Of a DNA stretch of 64,000 nt, positions 55,070 to 64,000 are shown piece by piece (the stretch's first letter is position 1; each line of letters starts with the position of its first letter). The notes below the pieces were generated by a model. The model did no database searches, was not told where the DNA came from, and saw nothing but the letters and a program-made list of their open reading frames with translations. Position numbers and translations under genes: made by a program. Where the stretch lies: NCBI GenBank assembly GCA_030295235.1, contig AP026126.1:1302001-1366000 (forward strand), written 5' to 3'. The DNA is from Fistulifera solaris (Eukaryota; Bacillariophyta; Bacillariophyceae; Naviculales; Stauroneidaceae).

Positions 55070-56133
55070 ATGCAGAAATTAGCTTTTCTTCCGACTCTTC
55101 CCATTATCCTTGCTGTACGCAGTTATGCTTTTGTCGCGACAACATTATTTGTAGGAGCCTTACCGTCGCCCAAGTCATCCTGCCTTTCACAACAACAAAT
55201 ATCCGACGTCGAGACAGCGCACTTTGATTTATCCAGTGGAGTATCGATGCTTGTTGAATCCTCGAAACCAAAGCACTTGACGAAGAAACCGCCTATACTC
55301 TTTCTACACGGTTCCTTTCATGGAAGTTGGTGTTGGTCGGAACATTTCTTTCCGTTTTTCGTCGAACGAGGCTTTCCAGTGGTAGCACTCAATTGGCGGG
55401 GGACGGGAGGAACCAAAGCTGGTGACGGAGTCAAAAAGTGAAAATCATGGAACACGTAGCGGATCTCAGTTCATTTCTAGAACACGTTCTCCCTCGATTG
55501 GGTTACGCCGACGTCAAACCGATTGTCGTGTGTCACTCATTTGGTGGACTGGCTGTAATGAAGTACTTGGAACAGAACCCAGCATCCAAGTTCAGTGGTA
55601 TCGTCATGATGTGTTCTGTTCCACCCAGTGGGAACGGTAAAATGACCATGCGTTATTTGAAACGATCACTCATGGATAGCTGGAAAATTACAGCGGGCTT
55701 TGCCATGAAGCGCGTTCTAAAGAATGATGTTTTGTGTCGAGAGCTATTCTTTGGGGGCAAGATAAAAACTCGAGAAGATGGATCCATTGAAGATTATGGC
55801 ATCACCGACGATGATATTCATCGCTATCAAGCTTATTTCGCTCGAGATTCCAATGCTACCATTGATCTTTTTGATCTAGCCAAGCAGCTACCTTCTTCGT
55901 CTACTATATCTGATGGCAGAGCTTCGTTCGTCGCACAACTGCCTCCACGTCTGGTAATGGGTGCGACAGACGATATGGTGGTGGATAGAGAAGGCGTAGA
56001 AGAAACTGCCAAATACTTTGGGCTAGATGACTATAAAATGGTCGATTCTCCTCATGATGTCATGCTGGGGGCGAAATGGCAGAATGCAGCTGTAGCCTTA
56101 TACGAATGGATCAATGAAAAGGTAAAATTATAG
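55070..56133 (+). CDS. Alpha/beta-hydrolase (lipase/esterase-like), probably plastid-directed
   Basis: N-terminal signal (MQKLAFLPTLPIILAVRSYA) then FVATT, the ASAFAP-like plastid pattern. The hydrolase core shows LFLHGSFHGSWCW (oxyanion loop), LNWRGTGGT, the nucleophile in CHSFGG, a candidate acid in GATDDMVVD, and the catalytic His in DSPHDVM. The lid region (~DSWKITAGFAMKRVL to DLFDLAKQLP) is long. About 355 residues. One A is missing in the A5 run at 55435-55439, after GDGVKK. Substrate unknown. Confidence 0.75.
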
Positions 56134-56351
56134 CACCTTGTAAGAAATTGCTAAATTGTCTTTGATTATTACATTGTTGGAGGATGGCTTGCCCATTGCC
56201 CTATGCTGATCAAAGGCATACCAGATCAATCCGCGAATGCGCAAACGCTGAGTTACTGTGCCCCTGGTCTGGGAAAAGATAGTACTATCGATATAAAGGG
56301 CATCATTTAAAGCGACCACCAGAAGGTACCGGTCCATGACAAGACTTCCAA

Positions 56352-58144
56352 TTAGAATCGGGGAGACTTCAAATGAGGGAAAGCCACAGAAGGAATGACT
56401 CCCACTGTCCAGCGACTATCGTATAATTGGACCGAATATGTAGCAAGATTGTCTCGAAACAACGGTTGGGGTGTTCCTTGATCATGTTCTCCGACCTCTT
56501 GGGGTTCTATCTCGGGTGTGTGCTTCCAGAAGAACAAATATCGTGCTCGATCGTTTGCTTCATTGGCTGTTTCCCAGCTCGAGTCAAACTGCTCGTCCGA
56601 ATAGCATCCCTGATCGTCGTGGTCCTCTGCGCTCCAGACAACATACTTGTGCCCTTTTGAAAAGCACTTGTTCTTAGCGGGAGGTTGAATCGCAGCTGGA
56701 CTGAACTGCTTCTCTGCATTCCACTCCTCCTCGAAACTACGCGTACTGAGCTGACGTGCTAGTCCCATGATATGCTTAAAGTCGACAGCATTGTTTCCTT
56801 TGCGAATCGTTTCGTTATCTTTCAAATGAGGAAAAGCCACAGTCGGAACTACTCCAACTTCCCAGCGACGTCTTTCTAAATCAATCGCGTAGGTGACTAA
56901 ATTTTCTCGATATTTTGGCTTAGGCGTTCCTTCAACCTCGTCTAAAACTTCGTCAGGCAATATCTCGCATGGGTTCTTCCAGAAGAACAAGTAACGTGCT
57001 CGATCGTTTGCTTCTTCGGATGTTTCCCAGGATGTATCAAAGCGCTTAGAAGGGTCGCCATCATAAGCGTACTCATCAGAACTCCAAACAACATATTTAT
57101 GTCCTTTGGTAGTGATACTTTTATTCTTGACGGGGGGCTCAAGGATAGTCGCCGTGAACTGCATAGCGGCAATCCATTCTTCCCCGGGTTTCAACGCATG
57201 CTGCTTACGCGGATGTTCTAATTCTTTCTTTTGAACATCTTGTCGAAGTTTCTCTTGCTTTTTGCGACTTCTCTCTTCTCGAGCTTCCTTTACCTCTTTG
57301 GTTGCGTTCTGCACTTTGAAACAATCTCCGCATATGTCAAAGTCGCATTCTTCACACGAAAAGGCATTTTCCAGACGATAGCGCTGACGACCGCAACCTC
57401 TGCAAGTTACCTGATCTCGAGGACTACCATGAAGTTTCAGCAATAAAGTGCACGCCAATTTATGGGGATGCACCAACGGGTATGAAATGTTGTGATAACA
57501 CTTTTGAAACTTGACTTCAGCAGCACGTGCGGCAATGATGTCTGATTCATGTTTTTGTGGAATTTCTTCTACAGTTTTTTCTGTCGGAACACGTTGGTCG
57601 CCATTCTTTTCTTGCGGCTTCTGCTGACGATCAAACTGATTGACCTTTTGCTCCCCTGAATTACAGATGCCGTTTGAATAAGCTTTGGGCGTTCACTTTC
57701 TATCATTGTCAGGATTTTCATGTACTGTTTGTACTCGCTGGTTGCTTTCAAATGGATTGAACCATCCAGCAACACAGAATTCAGGATATCCGACTTTGTT
57801 TTTGGTATACTTTCAGGGTCAATGTTTCGAGCAAGCGCCTCTTCACGAAGCTCCTTTAAGGTCAGCTTATTACTGACTCGAGGAATAGAACCATGATTAT
57901 TGCTTTTATGAAGCGCAGACGATTTAGCCTTTGCACTGGTGCTTTGCTTCAAACCCGGAAATGCCGCGACTGGATTCTCGTTTTCACCGTCAGAATCATT
58001 CAAAGTAAGATCAACATAATCGTCTAGAACGCGTCCATGCGCAGTCGCCTTCGATGTAGTTGTCCGCGCTTTCTCCTGCGTGGTGGGACTCTCACCAGTA
58101 CCGAGTTTTGCAGTGATCTTTTTACTCGAAAGTTTCGCTCTCAT
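56352..58144 (-). CDS. SAP / DC1-like zinc-finger protein with two copies of an unnamed module
   Basis: Order on the ~600-residue protein: an N-terminal basic region; VDLTLNDSD (residues 44-52), a SUMO-interaction-like motif; a SAP-like helix pair (92-129: LTLKELREEALARNI); a Gln/Lys-rich linker; a DC1/C1-like zinc finger (HPHKLACTLLLKLHG, CRGCGRQRY, CEECDFDICGDCF); a charged coiled stretch; and two ~85-residue repeats, each with KGHKYVVWS, a D/E-rich loop, SWET, EANDRARYLFFWK and ending GV(V/I)P(T/S)VAFPHL. I do not know the module. One base is short in the C4 run at 57653-57656. A decayed copy lies upstream. Likely a nuclear protein, inferred from SAP plus SUMO motif. Confidence 0.65.
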
Positions 58145-58699
58145 CTTCTACTTGTCGATTTAGAGTGTAACGATTCTTGACTCGGATGATATTCAAAAAA
58201 TCTTGTGTTTTGCGAGTTTGTCAAGGCGCTTTTTTATTTTTCTGGTGATGCTTTTGTATCTTTTGTTCTTCTTTCTAGCAATGAGAAACACGGTTCTTTG
58301 AAGGAAACGTGAGTGAAATGCATGAAGATTACATGGAACACAGCCCGGAGAGCGTGAAGAAAGCGCCGGTCGCTTCAACGGATGTTTTTGCTCTGAGTAT
58401 TTAATAAAATAATAGCGGAGAACGTTTACCTGGGACTACAAAATTAACGGCAAATCCTTCCCTATCTCAGTATTGGTGCGACAGAGTCTATGAAGCTTGA
58501 AAGGACATTTACCGGGGGTACCGGTAACACAGTCTAGATCGAGGAAAAAGTATTGTTAAAGTATTCTCAAAAGAAGTTAAGCCTAGTGTTTTAATTGCAA
58601 ATGTTTCGGGAGGCTGCCTTCACATTTCTCCACGCTGTTTTCCAATCAATTGAGATCTAATAGGCAAGGCCGCAATAATCTGATGATTCATTCCGTGAA
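58145..58699. other. Intergenic
   Basis: 555 bp between the SAP/DC1 gene start and the end of its decayed copy; presumably the promoter of the former. No further gene seen. Confidence 0.4.
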
Positions 58700-59555
58700 T
58701 TCATCTTCGTCAACTAACCGGGGAGATGTCAAATAAGGGAACGCCGCAGTGGGCACACTCCCACTTTTCAACGGTAGCTAAACAATTTAATTGAATAATT
58801 CACGAGGTCTTGTCGGAAGGACTCTTCAATCGAACCGTGGTCACAGCCTTCACCAAGTTCCTGCGGTTCAATCCCGGAACACGATCGTTTGCTTCTTTAG
58901 CCGTCTTCCAACTGGAGTCAAAACGCTGCTCGAAGGTTCCAACATAAATCTCGTCATCGGCACTCCAAACAACATACTGATGGCCTTTCGAAGTGAAACT
59001 TTTATTTTTAGAGGAGGATTGATGATATTCGCAGTAAAACTGCTGCTCGGCATCCCATTCAATCTCGGATTCTAGCTCCATCTCCCGACGATGTCGTTCC
59101 TATTCTTTCTCTATAATTTCGTGTTCTTTACGAAGCTTCTCTTGTTTCTTGCGGGACTTCTCTAATTTAGCTGTCCGTTCTTCCGGTGTAACGTTTCGTT
59201 CCTTGAAACAATCCTCGCAAATATCAAAGTCACAAGCATCGCATGTAAAGGCATACTCCAGCTGACAGTTCTGGTATCGACAATAGTTGCAAGTCACTTG
59301 GTTCCTACTCTTACCGTTGACTTTCAAAACTGCGGTGCATGCCAACTTATGAGGATGTACCAACGGGTATGAATGCGAGTGAAAACATTTCTGAGCTTCT
59401 ATTTCGGCAGCACGAGCGGCAACTTGTTCCGCCTCTTGCTTCTTTCGAAGATTTTCGGTTGCTATCTCTCTGGCATTACGTTGCGCCTCACGCTGCTCAC
59501 GCTGTTTTTGTTGACGCTCCTGACGCTTGCTTTCTTCCACTTTTTGAAGAAGTAA
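58700..59555 (-). pseudogene. Decayed, truncated tandem copy of the SAP/DC1 protein
   Basis: It carries the linker, the DC1-like finger (SHSYPLVHPHKLACT, CNYCRYQNC, CDACDFDICEDCF) and one KGHQYVVWSADDEI repeat. The SAP end is absent, no ATG is found in frame upstream, an in-frame TAG sits at 59100-59102 before ERHRREMELE, the frame shifts around 59030-59045, and the RARYLFFWK segment is lost to a deletion. A degraded end matching the parent's VAFPHL region lies near 58735. These are multiple independent lesions, unlike the one-base run errors elsewhere, so this is a real pseudogene. Confidence 0.7.
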
Positions 59556-59978
59556 GTTCGCTATTGATCACATAAAAAATATCAAGGCGTGTAATGTAAA
59601 CGCCGCTAAAGACTATTACATTGCAACAAGGACAAATGAAGCTCAAGCAAATTTGTAACGAACAAACTGTTGGTAACATTGTCGCTACCAGGTAGCCTTA
59701 TCGAAAGTATATTGATTCATGATTGAAGTGCAGTCGTGGATAAGTTGAGGAAATACTTTGGACTATAGTAGATACAGGGATTTTATTTGAGGCAGACGGA
59801 ATTTCTGAAGTTTTGTTTATTTGATCCGTAGTTGAGACTTCCATGCGTTTTGCCCGCCTTTGTTGTTGATTGTATTCAGCAATACTTTCGGTGCCATTCT
59901 GTTTTAATTACGTGTAATTCGTTCTTATAACTTCGCACATTACATCGCTACCAAGACGGTTCCTCTGCAAAAGTTAGC
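59556..59978. other. Intergenic, no gene seen
   Basis: 423 bp upstream of TRAPPC12. Nothing supported. Confidence 0.4.
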
Positions 59979-61643
59979 ATGGCCTCAAAAGATGACCAAA
60001 ACCAGCAGAGAGAGACCGGCGGCCTCGGAAGCCCGCTCGTCAAGCTTCCGGCCGCACCCGTCATTACAGGCGCTCGTCCGGTAGCAATGCAACAAAGCTT
60101 AGCGCCCCCATCATCTGCTAAATCAATTATTGATCATCCACTGGCAGATATTCCAGCGGGCACGGTCGTGTCTGTGCCTCCTAGTACTGCCCCGTCGCCT
60201 CGATCTTCTACGACACCGGCTGCTGCAGACATCTCACGCGCAGGGCTTGCATTGACGCAAAACTGACAACACCGCCCGTACAAACAATGGTTGCACCGTC
60301 GCATTACATTTCTATGAATCTGGATGAAATGGCGGATAGTCTTTTGTCGGTTGCTTCTCTTCGAACGGAGAAGGGATTGCAGCCGCTGTTGCAGCCAGCG
60401 CCTGTGCCAACGGATTTTTCCGATTTGGAACGCTTAAAGTTTTTTTGTGAAAAGGAGGTCATGGGGGGATGCGTGTCTTCTGGCGGAAAAGCTACTCAGG
60501 AGTCAGAGCAGTCATTACGCTCCCATTTACAATGCACTGATCACCAACTCGTTCGATCAGAAGCTGCCCATCTTAGATTCTCAGCAAGACGAAATGGTAC
60601 AGATCATGATGACTCAATGCGAGGCGTGGATTAAACTAAGTCGATACGCAGAATTAGGTCTAGAGGTTGAGCGTTGGTCGTTTTGTCATCACAACGACAA
60701 TACTGCCCCTTCGTGGATTCCATGGCGGCTTCACATCATGGCTGCGTCCAGTCTTCTTTATACGTCCGAAGATCCCAGCGGCATAGAGGCAATAGATGCA
60801 CTTTGGAAAATACATCAAGATATTCCAGCTGAAGATTTCCTTTCCCAACTTCAAGTCGAACATGCACTTTCAAATTCATTTATACGGTTAAAAGATTGGC
60901 GTATGGCACTTTCCTGTCAAGAACGAATGCTTGACCTACTTCCTAATGCGTGTCAACAACAAGCCCAACTATCCGCGGAAACGACGAATCCTTTGACAGA
61001 GAAAACTGCTGCTGCTTTTCAGGGCGCTTATCGATGCGAAATCCTTTCTCAGCAAGGGAGAATCTTTTTGCAATTAGGTGCCACACATGAGGCACGGCAA
61101 ATATTTGACATGGCAAGAGACGCGGCGACTCATGTCTCTGTTACTGAAGAGACCGTGCAATTAATGCGGCACTCTATTGTTCCGTTCATCCCCGCGCATA
61201 TCTCTCTCAATAATGGCTTGCTAAAATTCTCCGAAGGTCAATACAACGAGGCACTGGAATGCTTTCGTCACTGTGTCGACTTGATTAGCCAAAGGATTGA
61301 AATGAAGTCGGCGGTTGCGTCTCTCAACAGTTCCGAAGTAAAAGTCTTGATACCCATGCCCACAGGAGCAGCACCGGAAGAAGCGCTTTATAGTGAGGCA
61401 ATCAATAACATGTCTTTGTGTGCGCTATACACGTGCAACTTGCATGAAGCCATTCTATTGATGGAATCTTTGATTCGAGAAGACCCCACAAAATTTCTGA
61501 CCGAGCGAGTTTGCCTCAACCTTTGCATATTGTACGAGCTGAGTAATGAGACATCCATGGCTGCCAAGAAGAAAAAGGTTTTGCAAGTGATTGCGAAACG
61601 TTTCATGCTTCACGATATCGGGCCATCTAGCTACCGACTGTAG
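59979..61643 (+). CDS. TRAPPC12: TRAPPC12, trafficking-complex subunit (TPR-type)
   Basis: TRAPPC12 is a subunit of TRAPPIII in metazoa and other eukaryotes, acting in ER-Golgi and autophagic traffic. A disordered N-terminus (~95 residues, Pro/Ala/Ser-rich) is followed by RRSWGDACLLAEKLL, the helical repeat region, and the family C-terminus: AINNMSLCALYTCNLHEAI, then SLIREDPTKFLTERVCLNL and CILYELSNETSMAAKKK. Two one-base shortfalls in A runs (60259-60262, 60450-60453) split the frame. About 555 residues, shorter than the human protein (~735), mainly at the N-terminus. Confidence 0.8.
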
Positions 61644-61744
61644 ATTCGCAATAAACTGCATAGTAGTATCGAAAGGGGAAAAGAATCATTATAATAGTCT
61701 GAACAATGTGTCTAACTTTACCACAAAAGTGATTCAACTGCTAC

Positions 61745-62582
61745 TTATTGCACGTGGCAAGCAGCCAACGCGAGATCCGCATCCGATGCACACATCTTCA
61801 TATTCGTTCCATGTGAAGGCATCACCGCATCACCATGATCCAACGCATGCTTTCGCTTTATCACCGCCTTCCACATATCCGCAGGATCCGGTCTCAGGGG
61901 ACCTCCTTTGTTACCCGGCTGGTCACAGGCATGCGTCCATTCAAATACCGGTGCAGCCTCGTGGTGGCCATAGCACACAATGCCTGGCATCACAATTCCA
62001 TTCGGGTACGAGCCAGCTTCGACTAAATCGCTCACTCCCGCTTCTTCAGGAGACATGATTTTCAAGTGTTCTAGGACAACATCGTCAATCAAGTAATTCG
62101 CTAATGCATTGGAGCTGTCTCCCACGACTTCCGAGAAACCGCACTCTTTCGTCAAGCCCCACTCTTCATCTGCTTTCTTAGCGCCAGCCTCACCTTCGCT
62201 CGTCCACCCAATCAACAAGCATTTTTCGTCTTCTTTTTGTTGTGCTTTGAGGAAGTTTCCCAAGCGTTGAAGATAGTATTTGTCGTACTTACACCAGGAA
62301 CCACGGAAGATGACTAAACAGAGAATATCCGGCTCTGTGGCTTTTTCAATTATCCACTATAATTAAAAGTGCGGGCGATAAAGGAATAAAGAGAGGTTTT
62401 AGACGATGTAATGAATTAAAATAATGCATCGGTAATTCTTCAGCCGTTCAACATTAAAATTAACTGTGCTCTTCGCAACGGGACACGAAGAATCTACCTC
62501 GCGTGCTTCGAAAAAAAACGGTGACGAAAGGCATGAAGTTCCTTACCTTTTCCGGGTCGGATACAAACGTAGCTTCAGACAT
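61745..62582 (-). CDS. Peroxiredoxin-like (AhpC/TSA-type thioredoxin-fold) protein
   Basis: Exon 1 62582-62547 (MSEATFVSDPEK), intron 62357-62546 (190 bp, GTAAGG...TTATAG), exon 2 62356-61745; about 215 residues. The thioredoxin fold shows DILCLVIFRGSWCKYDKYYLQRL, where a peroxidatic-like Cys is followed by KYD rather than the usual PFC/PYC, so only one active-site Cys is present. Later SYPNGIVMPGIVCYGHHEA and GGPLRPDPADMWKAV resemble the redoxin C-terminal half. It is divergent from the cyclophilin gene. Enzymatic activity is unsure without a resolving Cys at the usual place; other Cys residues could serve. Frame intact. Confidence 0.65.
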
Positions 62583-63134
62583 GATTAAAGACGTGATTTA
62601 CGATGACAAAGCTCTTTCTTGTTGATTCAATTGTGATGATTGCGTTGCAATTGCACTGCAGGTGCCATCAACATCAAAAAAGTAGTGAGAGGCGGTGTTT
62701 GTGTTTGCGGGCTGTTGGTACCATGCAAAGGAGTACCAGTATACTCCTTTGTACCATGCTTCGATCATTACCAGCTACCGGTCCCTGGTACAGTACTAGC
62801 TAGTACTTGTACAAGTATTATCGCATCGATCATCGACCGCCGTGATGTCCGAGAGAAGGCCGCAAGCCGCAAAGGACTGTGGCTTGTGATGTACACTCTA
62901 TTTGATACAGGTGAGTTAGACGAAACGTATTACACGGATCCTAAATAGGAACGAAAGAATTTTAGCGATACGAAGTACCCGAACGCGACTAACCGTAGTC
63001 GGCCAGACGAGTGATGAAAAGAAATAATAATAATAACAAAAACACGTCAAATCCGAAAAGCGTCATGTCTCCTTGCATTCTATTCGAACTCAAAAGTCTT
63101 TAGTGAGCGTCTTTGATTATTTTTAATCTATAAA
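62583..63134. promoter_or_regulatory. Divergent promoter with strong palindromes
   Basis: 552 bp between the Prx-like gene (-) and cyclophilin (+). CAAAGGAGTA (62726-62735) and TACTCCTTTG (62742-62751) form a perfect 10-bp hairpin. AGTACTAGCTAGTACT (62792-62807) and TACTTGTACAAGTA (62804-62817) are adjacent perfect palindromes. They could be binding sites or structured RNA; no gene seen. Confidence 0.45.
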
Positions 63135-64000
63135 ATGAAAGCATATATGACATTTCAGCATGGCAGCCAGCCGCTGGGGATATTGTACATGGAATTGGAA
63201 CCGAAAGTCGTTCCCAAAACAGTGCGAAATTTTGAGACATTTCTTCGAAAGGGTTACAAAGGAACGAATGTGCACCGACTGATCAAAGGCTTTATGCTTC
63301 AAGCGGGTGATATCACAGCAGGCGATGGAACAGGAGGATATTCTATTTACGGGAAAACATTTGCGGATGAAAATTTTATTCTTCGACATGATCGCCCCGG
63401 GCGTTTGAGTATGGCGAATGCGGGGCCGAATACAAATGGAAGTCAGTTTTTTATTACGTTCAAACCGACTCCTCATTTAGACGGGAAACATGTTGTGTTC
63501 GGCAGCGTAGACTTGCAGAGAAGTGGGGCGTTGTTGAAAACTCTGGAGCAAATTAAAACGCTATCAAACGACAAACCAAAACAAGAGTTGACAATTGTCG
63601 ATTGTGGTATCCTAGAGGAGGCCTCCAACAGCGCAAAAACGACAGCGGTCGCTGAAGCTGCTGATGTTGATGCAGATGAAATCGACTTGGAAGAAGAAGA
63701 GGATGTTGAGACTGGAAACGATGTTGTAGAGGAAGTTGTTGAACCGGAGGAGGAGGAGGAGGAGGAGGACTCGAAACCGTTAAGTAAATCAGAAGCGTTG
63801 AAGAGGCGATTAAGGAAGCTCAAACAAAAGGTCAACCAAGCGAGACAACTTAATAAACAGGCAGTGAAAGACGAAGGAGAACGGTCGACTGACGAGGGCA
63901 GTGCGTCTGCTCGGAAGAAATTAGCGGCTTCGAATAAAGAGGGCAAGAATTTCATCTGGGCACAACAGAATGCTAAGGCTTTGTCCATTGCCAACGAATC
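63135..64000 (+). CDS. Cyclophilin-type peptidyl-prolyl isomerase with acidic/coiled C-terminal extension, cut by window end
   Basis: The frame is open from the ATG at 63135 to the end of the window. The N-terminal ~155 residues are a cyclophilin domain: [14 protein letters not shown] (with the catalytic Arg), [30 protein letters not shown] (the Trp that contacts cyclosporin in many cyclophilins is His here). Then comes a long acidic stretch ([14 protein letters not shown]; an E-rich run near 63750) and a Lys/Arg-rich coiled region ([20 protein letters not shown]). The tail suggests a nuclear or spliceosome-type cyclophilin. The 3' end is outside the window. Confidence 0.85.
   Translation, partial: MKAYMTFQHGSQPLGILYMELEPKVVPKTVRNFETFLRKGYKGTNVHRLIKGFMLQAGDITAGDGTGGYSIYGKTFADENFILRHDRPGRLSMANAGPNTNGSQFFITFKPTPHLDGKHVVFGSVDLQRSGALLKTLEQIKTLSNDKPKQELTIVDCGILEEASNSAKTTAVAEAADVDADEIDLEEEEDVETGNDVVEEVVEPEEEEEEEDSKPLSKSEALKRRLRKLKQKVNQARQLNKQAVKDEGERSTDEGSASARKKLAASNKEGKNFIWAQQNAKALSIANE

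Noticed and set aside
62603-62948. Plus-strand frames of 66 and 102 residues between Prx-like gene and cyclophilin
   Set aside because: They lie over promoter palindromes and end before the cyclophilin ATG; no protein features.

Overview
This window looks like nuclear DNA of a photosynthetic stramenopile, most likely a diatom of the Phaeodactylum type. The species is inferred, not checked. Supporting signs are several proteins with a signal peptide followed by a Phe-led, ASAFAP-like plastid presequence (a DUF1517 protein, a DEAD-box helicase, a chloroplast sensor kinase, a serine hydrolase), nuclear genes with few short GT-AG introns (mostly 56-118 bp), tight gene spacing, and a Copia retrotransposon resembling the diatom CoDi groups.

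Layout. 0-2 kb: coronin (-). 2.3-5.6 kb: a compound satellite built of a 17-bp unit, an 18-bp unit carrying the same 12-bp core on the opposite strand, and a 1.7-kb almost C-free GA-rich block. 6.3-9.3 kb: a PlsC acyltransferase (+) and a folate/biopterin-type transporter (-). 9.8-15.4 kb: the nuclear pore scaffold protein Nup155/Nup170 (+). 15.8-19.4 kb: a fusion of a cysteine-desulfurase-like class V aminotransferase to a TtcA-type tRNA thiolase (+). 19.5-22.6 kb: a 1051-aa unrecognised, probably plastid-directed protein (-). 23-31 kb: a SulP-like transporter, MCTS1, a small unknown protein, an AlkB-type dioxygenase and a small one-TM protein. 31.6-34.6 kb: chloroplast sensor kinase (+) and a divergent zDHHC protein (-). 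34.7-40.4 kb: a young Copia/CoDi-like LTR element with the target duplication CAATG. 40.8-45.4 kb: a two-pore channel (+) and a plastid DEAD-box helicase (-). 46.4-51 kb: a TFIIB-family factor, a small ORF and a DUF1517 thylakoid-type protein (-). 51.1-52.0 kb: a 34-bp minisatellite and tRNA-Gln(UUG). 52.8-64 kb: a 205-aa coiled-coil protein, spermidine synthase (-), a serine hydrolase, a SAP/DC1 protein with a decayed tandem copy (-), TRAPPC12, a peroxiredoxin-like protein (-) and a cyclophilin cut by the window end.

How the genes relate. There is no operon logic; neighbours are mostly divergent or convergent housekeeping genes. The tightest functional link is inside one gene: the desulfurase-TtcA fusion puts a sulfur-releasing module and a sulfur-inserting module in one polypeptide. 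Several genes bear on plastid function (CSK, DUF1517, DEAD-box helicase, hydrolase, perhaps PlsC and the 1051-aa protein).

Quality warning. Twelve host genes are interrupted by about 22 one-base shifts, nearly all inside short homopolymers and nearly all one base too short. This is the signature of a long-read consensus that was not fully polished, so those genes are annotated as functional genes with sequence errors rather than as pseudogenes.
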